Assembly (NCBI GenBank): GCA_018266105.1
Contig: JAFEBA010000028.1
Coordinates: 1 to 35,085 of the forward strand
Reading direction: 5' to 3'
Length of the DNA stretch: 35,085 bases
From: a bacterium
GTDB taxonomy: Bacteria > Vulcanimicrobiota > Xenobia > Xenobiales > JADMJV01
The position numbers and the translations under genes are program-made. Shown piece by piece: positions 24,610 through 31,449 of this stretch; position 1 is the stretch's first letter; every line of letters begins with the position of its first letter. The notes under the pieces are model-generated. The model made no database searches. It saw only the letters and a list, made by a program, of their open reading frames with translations, and was not told the origin of the DNA.

Positions 24610-24775
24610 CGCAGACTTTTTGAGCCTCATCTTGGACTGTGACCGCGTAGTGAGTGCGGCGCAAGTTATAGAACCAGATCCAGGAACGGAAGCGTCGATG
24701 AGTCTCGGCCAGATCGAAAAAGCGATCCTCACCGAAAACCTCTTTCTAGATGTGCCATTGAGCGCCTCGAGCTGT
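24610..24775 (-). pseudogene. DDE (rve-type) transposase, C-terminal remnant
   Basis: On the minus strand one frame reads KEVFGEDRFFDLAETHRR, then FRSWIWFYNLRRTHYAV, resembling the end of integrase-core transposases (eeL...l..w...YN..RpH.al). The bases upstream code NGTSRK in a neighbouring frame, so there is a frameshift within the remnant as well. Only about 50 residues survive. The assignment rests on this short motif. Confidence 0.5.
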
Positions 24776-24832
24776 CTATTTGTTTCGGGTGTTTCGGCAA
24801 TAATCTGGTCGACTTCCAACTCTCCGCCCAGC

Positions 24833-24872
24833 GCGGCTCTGGCAAAAGAGCCTGTTCTTTTGCCAGAGCCGC
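24833..24872. repeat. perfect 17-bp-arm palindrome at the broken lhr junction
   Basis: Arms 24833-24849 and 24856-24872 (core GGCAAAAGA / TCTTTTGCC) are exact reverse complements around a 6-base loop (GCCTGT). The right arm is lhr coding sequence (encoding KSLFFCQSR), while the left arm is its fold-back copy and marks the point where lhr homology begins. This looks like an inverted-repeat rearrangement junction. Confidence 0.75.
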
Positions 24873-26213
24873 TCCTTGACCGAACAGGTGGCCGAGCAGT
24901 TTAGCGGCCACGAATTCGACGCCTCTGTCCACCACAGCTCGGTCTCGCTGGAAGAGCGGGCGGCGGCGGAGGCTCGCTTTCACCACGGTGGCATTGCCAT
25001 CATCGCCTGCACTTCCACCCTGGAGCTCAGAATCGACGTGGGAGATATGTAAAAGGTCTTGCAAATCGACTCGCCCTCCACCGTGTCATATTTTCTGCAG
25101 CGGATGGGGAGAACCGGTCGGCGAGAGGGCACGGTTGCCAACACGACTTTCTTTTGCCAGGAACCGGAAGTCGTTCTCCAGGCGCTGGCCATCGTGGAAC
25201 TCGCCAAAGAGAAGTGGGCCGAGTCGGTGCGAATCAACCGGCGCTGCTGGCCGGTGATGGTGCACCAGTTGCTGGCACTCAGCCTGCAGTATGGAGCTGT
25301 GACGAAGGAGTTCGCCTGGCCGCATTTCAGCAGGGTGCCTGACTTTGCCGACATCACCGCGGCCGAATATGAAAAGCTGGTCGAGCACTTATTGGCCCAC
25401 GATTTTCTATTTGTGAGCAATGGTCTGCTCAGTCTCGGCGACCAGGCGGAGCGGGTTTTTGGCCGGCGCAACTTCATGGAAATGTACGCCGTGTTCTCAA
25501 GTCCTCAGCACTACAAGGTGGTGACCGAGGCGGGGCGAGAGATTGGCTCTCTGGAAAAGGGATTTGTCGACAATCTGGTGGACTCGATGAGTACGTTTTT
25601 GCTGGGCGGTCGCGCCTGTCTGGCCCGACACATCGATCATAACGACCGAAAGATTGTCTGCGACCCCGCCCCCCCGCGGTCGCAAGCCCCGATGGGAGGA
25701 TATATTCCGCAGTTTCTCGGTCATCAGGTCTGTCAAGAAGTGGCCGCGATTTTATGCGATGAGCAGATCCCCGGCTACCTCAGCCAATCGGCCCAGGAGA
25801 CCCTGGCGACTCAGCGAGCGGAGTTTGGCAGTGCGCTACGCAACGGCTGTTGGCACATGCTGATTGAGGATGAGTCTCTGCTGCTGTGGAACTTTGCCGG
25901 CGGTGCGGTCAACCAAACTTTCAAATGCGGGCTGGAATTACTGCTGCCATCCATTTCAGTTGCGCCCGACAATTTCAAACTAAAAATGCGGCTGGGCGAA
26001 GTTGCCTTACCCCAGTTGAAGGAAGCCCTGGCCGCTCTCAGCAGGCCCCAAACCTGGGCGGAACCAGGGCCGCGCCTGCCTAAGTGTATGCCCAACTACC
26101 GACTCAGCAAGTTTCAGTCTGCCATGCTGGAGCAGTATTCTCTCGAGACCGTAAAAGCCTATTTGCTGGATGTCGAGACCGCCACACGAATGGCTCAGGC
26201 TCGTTTTGGCTGA
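24840..26213 (+). pseudogene. lhr: Lhr-like superfamily 2 helicase, C-terminal remnant
   Basis: In one frame: KSLFFCQSRSLTEQVAEQF, VHHSSVSLEERAAAEARFHHG, CTSTLELRIDVGDM, then an in-frame TAA at 25050-25052, then KVLQIDSPSTVSYFLQRMGR with TGRREGTVANTTFFC (motif VI). Intact Lhr-type proteins read CTSTLELGIDVGD, so motif V also has Gly to Arg. The remaining part continues open to 26213. The whole N-terminal RecA domain with Walker motifs is missing. The product would be inactive. lhr is a DNA-repair helicase of the DEAD/DEAH class, and its loss here belongs to a larger decayed segment. Confidence 0.8.
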
Positions 26214-27513
26214 CCCGTTCGTTGCACAACTGAAGCGCCTGTGCCGGGAGGAGCCTGTGCGCTGCAAATGGGTTCTGCTGCCCAATCAGTCCCTGCGCTG
26301 GACTCTGGTTGAGCGGCTGCTGCACGAGGGCTGTGATTGGGTCAATCTGCGTCTGGTCACGCCGCTCCAATTGGCCACCGAGGGGCTGCGCCACATTGCT
26401 AGATGAGGGGAATCAACCCCTGCCCGGAGTCCTTGGGTCCAAGTCTGCTCCAGAACCTCTTGCTGGGTCTGCTGCTATCCACCTCTTACTTTCATCCGCT
26501 CATTCTGCAACCGGGTATGCCCGAAGCCTTGTGGAGGACCTTGAACGAGTTTCGGATGGCCGGCCTCAGGAGCCGGGATCTGGCCCGCTTGCCCAAGGAA
26601 GCGAAACAGACGGAACTGGCGGCGCCTTGGCAACCGCAGGCCACTGGCCCCCCCCGGCGAACTGGAGTGAAATTGGGCTGCCTGAGATCGACTTTGTGCA
26701 GGCCGAGCACCTGCGGTTGCTTTATGTGGCGGCCACTCGGGCACGAGAGTGTCTGGTGGTGAGTCAGTGGGCTGGGAATCACGCCCCAGCCTTGCGAACC
26801 TGGGTGGCGCCGGACCCATTCCTTGCCGACCTGGAACCCATGGAGTTGAACGAGGCGGCCCCTGCGGACATCGGGTTGTCCACCCAGAGCCTGGAAAGCA
26901 TTTTGTCACAGGAGGAGCAGCGATCCACGCAATTGGCGGAATGCGCCAGGCCTGGCTGGCGACGCCAGTCTGTGACGGCGAATAACCACACGCCTGGTCT
27001 GCACGCCTCTCCAGGCTTCTCTGACGAGTCCGTGGGAGGGACGGGCTGGGGCGACCTCATTCACCGCCTGCTGGAGCAGTTGGTGCTCAGACCGTCGCTC
27101 ATTCGGGAGCAGTTAGCCAGCCTGGCCCGGTGGTTCACCCATGATACGCCGGAGTTGGCCGAGCATCTTGACACGGCGCTGGATACTCTCGAGAAGATTC
27201 GTGGCTCGGAGTTTTGGGGGCGAGTGCTGGCCGAGTGCTGGCCGCCAAGCAGAGGCTGGTGGAGGTCCCCTTCGGAAAACGGGCGGGCAACGATTTGCTG
27301 TTTGGGACCATTGACCTTGCTTTGGAGCAGGCGGAGAGCTGGGATATCGTTGACTACAAGACCGATCGCAAGAACCTGGATCAGATCATCGCTCATTATG
27401 CCGGCCAGGTGGCTCTCTATGCGCGGAGTTGGAAAGCCATCACCGCCCAGGACGTCGGATATGCTGGAATCTATTCGGTCCGGGACTCGAAGCTCAGCGA
27501 AGATTTGCGGTAG
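26206..27513 (+). pseudogene. RecB/AddAB-type helicase-nuclease, internally deleted and frameshifted
   Basis: Starting at TTG 26206, overlapping the lhr remnant's end, the frame reads ADPFVAQLKRLCREEP and CDWVNLRLVTPLQLATEGL, like the N terminus of AddB-type nuclease-helicases. Nearby frames carry FHPLILQPGMPEALWRTLNE, then QAEHLRLLYVAATRARE (UvrD-type motif VI) and GWGDLIHRLLEQL. A further 1-base shift near 27235 leads into GTIDLALEQ, WDIVDYKTDRKN and HYAGQVALYARSW, the RecB-like PD-(D/E)xK nuclease with its DYKT site, which ends at 27513. The helicase middle (Walker A region) is gone. Thus at least three frame changes and one large deletion. I cannot decide if one or two ancestral genes are fused. 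Confidence 0.7.
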
Positions 27514-27550
27514 GGTTCGCTTCTTGGTCGGAAGCCAGTCTCGATCAAGT

Positions 27551-27828
27551 CGGTGGACAGCTTGGAAAGGTCCCGGCGGAAGCCGGGTGCCGAGCGCGAG
27601 GGGGGAGTGCCGGGACCTTCCCAACCTGCCCACCGAGAAGGAGCTGATGGACAGCTTGAAAGTCTCCGAATCTGGCTGGGTGCCGAGCTCGAAGGCAGGG
27701 TGACGGAGACTTTCAACCTGCCCACAGCCGCGACGACGGCGACGAGGCTGAAGATTTAGAGGAGAGGGCGGGGCTTCGCCCCGCCAGGAGCAACCAGGGG
27801 TCCGGCTGCGCCGGACCCCTGGAACAAG
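27551..27828. repeat. left inverted repeat: tandem structured hairpins
   Basis: Contains two consecutive imperfect hairpin units of about 85-90 bases with the same plan (GTGGACAGCTTG...AAAGG...GGGTGCCGAGC...CTTTC/CCTTCC...CAACCTGCCCAC), plus at the end a stem CCAGGGGTCCGGC-TGC-GCCGGACCCCTGG. The reverse complement is at 30013-30273. Base changes between copies are compensated across the stems: the inner stem is GAAAGTCTCCG/CGGAGACTTTC here and GAAAGGCTTCG/CGAAGCCTTTC in the other copy. This covariation shows selection on base pairing, not on protein. Confidence 0.8.
27767..27785. repeat. GC-rich hairpin inside left repeat
   Basis: GGCGGGGC-TTC-GCCCCGCC, an 8-bp stem with a 3-base loop. It is present only in the left copy; the corresponding place in the right copy is AT-rich. 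It may serve as a terminator for the broken nuclease gene or as a cruciform. Confidence 0.5.
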
Positions 27829-27854
27829 GGTTAGCTTACCCGGAAGGATTTTGC

Positions 27855-28115
27855 TCAGGCTTCCGCGGCTTCTTCCGACTTGCCCGATAGGGGCAGCGAT
27901 GAGCTGCCAGAGGTCAGATCCTTTCTCACCAGTTGCTCGAGGTAGGCCCGTGGGCCCTCGGGCCGGCTGGTCACGTGCTCGTATACGTCGACGTCGACGC
28001 GAACCACAAGCTGCGGAGCCCCACGTCGGTTTTCTCGTTTTGGATATACACGGGGACGACCTGGTCCCTTCTTGCTCTCTTCTTCCAAAACAACCTCACA
28101 AATAAATGGTTTCAC
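27855..28115 (-). CDS. small putative DNA-binding protein of the integrase module
   Basis: An 86-residue protein with a basic GPGRPRVYPKRENRR stretch resembling an AT-hook, then VDVDVYEHVTSRPEG and an acidic tail (GKSEEAAEA). I do not recognise the family. It starts at GTG 28115 directly at the TTTCACATA operator repeats and is divergent from the SWIM/excisionase/integrase genes, the usual position for the regulator of a mobile element. Autoregulation through the two direct repeats is plausible. Confidence 0.5.
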   Translation of the reverse strand: MKPFICEVVLEEESKKGPGRPRVYPKRENRRGAPQLVVRVDVDVYEHVTSRPEGPRAYLEQLVRKDLTSGSSSLPLSGKSEEAAEA

Positions 28116-28147
28116 ATATTGCCAAATGTGCTTTCACATACTATAAT
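28110..28147 (+). promoter_or_regulatory. sigma-70 promoter with two TTTCACATA direct repeats
   Basis: TTGCCA (28119-28124), 17-base spacer, TATAAT (28142-28147) is a near-consensus promoter toward the SWIM/excisionase/integrase genes. TTTCACATA occurs at 28110-28118 and 28132-28140, 22 bases apart (two helical turns), next to the -35 and -10 boxes. The left repeat also overlaps the GTG start of the divergent regulator-like gene. This is consistent with repression by that protein. Confidence 0.7.
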
Positions 28148-28315
28148 CGTTGTATCCCCCCGGAGCAAGTGACAGACCGCTCCGGGGTTCTCTGGCCAAT
28201 CCTTTTCAGGGCTTAACTCAGCCCCTGGCATTCTGGCCGCTTCCAGCATCAACGATGAGCAGACCTGGCCCTGGCTTTGTGCTGCCAAAATCACGAACAA
28301 GGAGAAACCCACCTC

Positions 28316-28618
28316 ATGAACCGTAAGTATATCTCTGAAAAAGCCGACCGACTCCACAAAAACTGCCGTGTTATCTTGCTGAGCAACGTCAAAGCCCTGG
28401 TGATCGGCGACCACGATACATATGACGTGATCAAGCTGAGCTATCGCTGGAGCTGTAACTGCCAGTGGGGTCGTTTCAAAAGCCACTGGACGGACTGCTC
28501 GCACGTGGTGGCAGTACGCAAGGCGTTACAAGATCCAGCCAGCCAAGCCCCGGTCGCTCGCCTGGCCGAGATCATTCACGACGCTCTGCATTCGCCCAAC
28601 GGACGGAGGAGCGCCTAA
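28316..28618 (+). CDS. SWIM-type zinc-finger-like small protein
   Basis: A 100-residue protein with CNC (C47, C49), then DCSHV (C61, H63), the CxC...CxH pattern of SWIM zinc fingers. The N-terminal part (LSNVKALVIGDHDTYDVIKL) is beta-rich, giving a small nucleic-acid- or protein-binding domain. AAGGAG lies 11 bases before the ATG. It is the first gene after the module's promoter and directly precedes the excisionase-like gene, so it is probably an accessory factor of the mobile element. No enzymatic domain is present. Confidence 0.65.
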   Translation: MNRKYISEKADRLHKNCRVILLSNVKALVIGDHDTYDVIKLSYRWSCNCQWGRFKSHWTDCSHVVAVRKALQDPASQAPVARLAEIIHDALHSPNGRRSA

Positions 28619-28620
28619 CC

Positions 28621-28812
28621 ATGAAATTCTACACAGTTCTTGAAATCGCAGAGAACATCAAGCTTTCCCCTGACCGCGTCTACGAGGCGATCCGTCACGG
28701 TTTGCTCCCCAGCGTGCACATCGGCCGACAGGTCCGCATCGAGGAGCAAGCTTTCCACGATTGGGTCCGCCAGGGCGGCACCCGCCTCTCTGCACACAGC
28801 CGCGCCAGCTAA
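28621..28812 (+). CDS. excisionase-like MerR/helix-turn-helix protein
   Basis: A 63-residue protein: FYTVLEIAENIKLSPDRVYEAIRHGLLPSVHIGRQVRIEEQAFHDWVRQGG, the winged-HTH layout (helix-turn-helix then wing) of excisionase/DNA-binding domains of the DUF/HTH_17 family. It begins two bases after the stop of the SWIM gene and is followed 49 bases on by the integrase, the typical order xis-int. It probably binds the element's arms to direct excision. Confidence 0.8.
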   Translation: MKFYTVLEIAENIKLSPDRVYEAIRHGLLPSVHIGRQVRIEEQAFHDWVRQGGTRLSAHSRAS

Positions 28813-28861
28813 AACCGCCGGGGCTGAACGCCCCTGTTACTTGAAGAAGGGAACAAGAATT

Positions 28862-29983
28862 ATGGCAGGACAAATTATCAAACGCTCCGAGCGCACCTGG
28901 ATTGTGCGGGTCTTTTTGGGACGAGACCCGCGCACGGGCAAGCGAAAGTATTGCAACAAAACGGTGCACGGCACCAAGAAGGACGCGCAGGCCTACTTGA
29001 ATGGCGTTCTTCGCGACCAAGATTTAGGTCGTTTTGTTGAGCCGACTAAGTTGCGACTGGATGCCTTCCTGGCGCGCTGGCTCGAGGAAGTGGCTCGACC
29101 AAAGCTGCGCGAAAGCACCTTCAACGGGTATTCTGATGTGGTGCGTCTCTACGTGCGCGACTCGATCGGCAGTCAGTTGCTAAGTGAGCTGACGCCGTTC
29201 AAGCTGCAATCCTATTATGCCAAGTTGAGCGAGCAGAAAGTGGGCATCGCGTCCGTCAAAAAGTTGCACGTGGTGCTGACCTCCAGTCTCGATCAGGCGC
29301 TGCACTGGGGACTGCTGGCCAGCAATCCGGCCAAGAGCGTGAAGGTGGCCAAGGTCCGGTCGGGATTGCGCGAGGACAAGGTGAGGGTTCTGAACCCCGA
29401 GGAGGCCAAGCGCTTCCTGGAGGCTGCTCAAGACCAGCACCACGGCCTGGCGCTCATCCTGGCCCTGTCAACCGGAATGCGTCCGGGAGAATACCTGGCC
29501 TTGTTGTGGAAGGATATCGACCTGGAGAATGGCCGCTTGGTGGTCCAGCGCTCGCTCTACCGTGTGCGCAAAGGTGGCTGGCGCTTTGAGCCACCCAAGA
29601 CAAAGGGCAGCCATCGCACCGTCACCCTGCCAGCGGGGCTGGTGGACCTGTTGCGCGAGCATCAGGCGACTCAGCCCGAAGTTGGTCCCGAAATGCCCGA
29701 TCTGGTTTTCCGGACCTACACGGGGCAGCCGGTGAACGCAATTAATTTGCGCCGTCATGCCTTAAAAAGAACGCTTCAGAATGCACAATTGGACTCCCGG
29801 TTGCATTTATATTCGCTGCGACACAGCCACGCAACTTTGCTATTACAGGCCGGTGTCAATCCCAAAATTGTCGCGGAAAGGCTTGGCCACTGTAGTGTAC
29901 ACTTAACTTTGGATGTCTATAGTCACGTCATTCCGAGCATGCAGCAGGAGGTGGCGAATAAGGTCGACGGGTTGCTCTTTTGA
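28862..29983 (+). CDS. tyrosine-family site-specific integrase
   Basis: A 373-residue recombinase. The N-terminal arm-type domain (RVFLGRDPRTGKRKYCNKTV, then KKDAQAYLN) is followed by a core-binding domain (DAFLARWLEEVARPKLRESTF). The catalytic domain has R207 (STGMRPGEYLAL), a Lys near 247 (PPKTKGSHRTV), R320 (YSLRHSHATLLLQAG), H343 (LGHCSVHLTL) and the nucleophile Y353 (DVYSHVIP). The usual His of HxxR is Tyr, a change seen in other integrases. It appears complete and functional. The element's hairpin inverted repeats lie outside it on both sides. Confidence 0.92.
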   Translation: MAGQIIKRSERTWIVRVFLGRDPRTGKRKYCNKTVHGTKKDAQAYLNGVLRDQDLGRFVEPTKLRLDAFLARWLEEVARPKLRESTFNGYSDVVRLYVRDSIGSQLLSELTPFKLQSYYAKLSEQKVGIASVKKLHVVLTSSLDQALHWGLLASNPAKSVKVAKVRSGLREDKVRVLNPEEAKRFLEAAQDQHHGLALILALSTGMRPGEYLALLWKDIDLENGRLVVQRSLYRVRKGGWRFEPPKTKGSHRTVTLPAGLVDLLREHQATQPEVGPEMPDLVFRTYTGQPVNAINLRRHALKRTLQNAQLDSRLHLYSLRHSHATLLLQAGVNPKIVAERLGHCSVHLTLDVYSHVIPSMQQEVANKVDGLLF

Positions 29984-30012
29984 TGCAAGAATTCTTGCGC
30001 CTGAGCTAATCT

Positions 30013-30273
30013 TTGTTCCAGGGGCCCGGCGCAGCCGGGCCCCTGGTTGCTAACCCCCCATTAAAATGGATCTTTCAGCCAGCAGCCGCCGTCGCGCTGT
30101 GGGCAGGTTGAAAGGCTTCGGCACCCAGCCCTCGAGCTCGGCAATCAGCCCTGTTCGAAGCCTTTCAAGCTGTCCATCAGCTCTTTCCGGTGGGCAGGTT
30201 GGGAAGGTCCCGGCACTAACCCTTCGCGCTCGGCACCCGGCTTCCGCCGGGACCTTTCCAAGTTGTCCACCGG
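30013..30273. repeat. right inverted repeat: tandem structured hairpins
   Basis: Reverse-complement copy of 27551-27828, about 2.2 kb away, beginning immediately behind the integrase. It includes the stem CCAGGGGCCCGGC-GCA-GCCGGGCCCCTGG where the left copy has a T-A pair in place of one C-G pair. Both hairpin units are conserved, with compensated changes. Confidence 0.8.
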
Positions 30274-30427
30274 GATCTACGTAAAACTTACAAACTTGAT
30301 GGCCGGCTGTGTTGATGATGCTCGAAGACTCTTCGATGTCCGCAGGTCGAGCTCAAGGTCGCCTAGAAGCTGCCATTCCGGGTCGGGCGTAGCGTTTGGC
30401 TATATGAGCGCGGGCCCAAGGAGTCTA

Positions 30428-31189
30428 GTGGCAGACAAACGGGAATACTTGGAGAAGGACCTCAAACTGCTCTTCGGCAGGAGCGCCTTTTTGTGTGGAT
30501 GGCCGGGGTGCGGCAAAAGCTGCTGCACGCCAGACAAGGCCCGAGACAGCGCTACCCTCACGGGGCAGATCGCTCACATCCATGCGAAAAATACGAACGG
30601 ACCCAGATTCAATCCACTGTTGGACCCTAAGCAAGTTGACCGCTACGACAATCTTATTTGGATGTGCACTGAGCACCACCCAATCATTGACAACAAGCAT
30701 AACGAATTAAAGTACCCGGCTGACCTCCTCCGATCGTGGAAGGCAGACTTGGAGGCTTCTGTAAGAAAAAGAGTGGCCGAGATGGATGTTCCTGAAGAGG
30801 TCAGGACCCTTCTCGATTTGATGGTTAAGGACAAGGGAGTTTCCGAGCCTTTTCCGGATTATTCCCTGTTAGCGGTCAACGATAAGCTAAAAAAGAATAG
30901 TTTTTCGCCGGAAACGCAACAAGAGATAAGCCATGCCCTCTCCCGGGTGAATCAGGTTCACAAGTTTGTGGTGGGCATTGAAGCCCTGAGCGCGGGCTGG
31001 GCAGATTCTTTGGTTCAGGTCTTTCGAGCCGAGTATCAACGTCTGAGAGAGCAGAGTAGCAATCCCGATGAGCTCTACGTCGAGCTGAGGCTATTTGCGG
31101 CTCGCGGCCGTCAGGAGATAAAGTTTCTGGCTGCAGCCTCTCAGGTTGTCGTTTACTTGTTTGAACGTTGCGAGGTGTTCGAGAAGTGA
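30428..31189 (+). CDS. HNH-nuclease-fold effector of an ABC-3C-type system
   Basis: A 253-residue protein. Residues 20-90 match an HNH domain: CGWPGC (C23, C28) as a zinc pair, GQIAHIHA (H50, H52), DRYDNLIWMC (N75, C80), then TEHHPIID (H83, H84). The rest is helical with no recognised domain (EEVRTLLDLMVKD, then a long helical end). GTG 30428 is favoured because AAGGAG lies at 30418-30423; ATG 30404 is the alternative. The stop overlaps the start of the next gene (GTGA). The HNH plus small middle protein plus DUF2326 ATPase is the composition of ABC-three-component conflict systems, where such proteins are the presumed nuclease effectors. Confidence 0.8.
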   Translation: MADKREYLEKDLKLLFGRSAFLCGWPGCGKSCCTPDKARDSATLTGQIAHIHAKNTNGPRFNPLLDPKQVDRYDNLIWMCTEHHPIIDNKHNELKYPADLLRSWKADLEASVRKRVAEMDVPEEVRTLLDLMVKDKGVSEPFPDYSLLAVNDKLKKNSFSPETQQEISHALSRVNQVHKFVVGIEALSAGWADSLVQVFRAEYQRLREQSSNPDELYVELRLFAARGRQEIKFLAAASQVVVYLFERCEVFEK

Positions 31190-31449
31190 TTTTGCCAACG
31201 AAGCATGTGCCGCTTGATAGGTCCTTGCTCGGGGTCGCAGCAGTTCTCTTGGAGAACTATCGAACGGGAGATACAGTTAGCTCCTTGTGGTATCGAGTAA
31301 CTGACCGCACCAGTGGTGTTTCGTTCTTTCAATATTCTCTAGCGTTAGATTTACTATTTATGATGGGCTTGGTGGAACTTAAAGCAAATCAGCTCTTGCG
31401 TGTGAAGCCTTTCGAGTCAACATCGAGGACTGTCAGCGATGCTCCATGA
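31186..31449 (+). CDS. ABC-3C middle-component-like small protein
   Basis: An 87-residue protein starting MILPTKHVPLDRSLLGVAAVLLE, with FFQYSLALDLLFMMGLVELKANQLLRV. This is a winged-helix-like layout and resembles the small middle components of ABC-3C systems (LPTKHIPxxRSLLG...FxxALDLLYxLGxIE). It overlaps both the HNH gene (four bases) and the ATPase gene (11 bases), so the three are translationally coupled. It is presumed to bridge ATPase and effector. The GTG start shares bases with the HNH stop. Confidence 0.75.
   Translation: MILPTKHVPLDRSLLGVAAVLLENYRTGDTVSSLWYRVTDRTSGVSFFQYSLALDLLFMMGLVELKANQLLRVKPFESTSRTVSDAP

Noticed and set aside
25050..25052. Stop inside lhr remnant considered as recoding
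   Set aside because: It is TAA, not TGA, and the position is normally Asp or Leu, with other damage in the same gene.
27553..27759. Open frame through the left hairpin repeat
   Set aside because: Differences between the left and right repeat copies preserve base pairs, not codons; the frame is not maintained in the right copy. I treat the sequence as structured, not coding.
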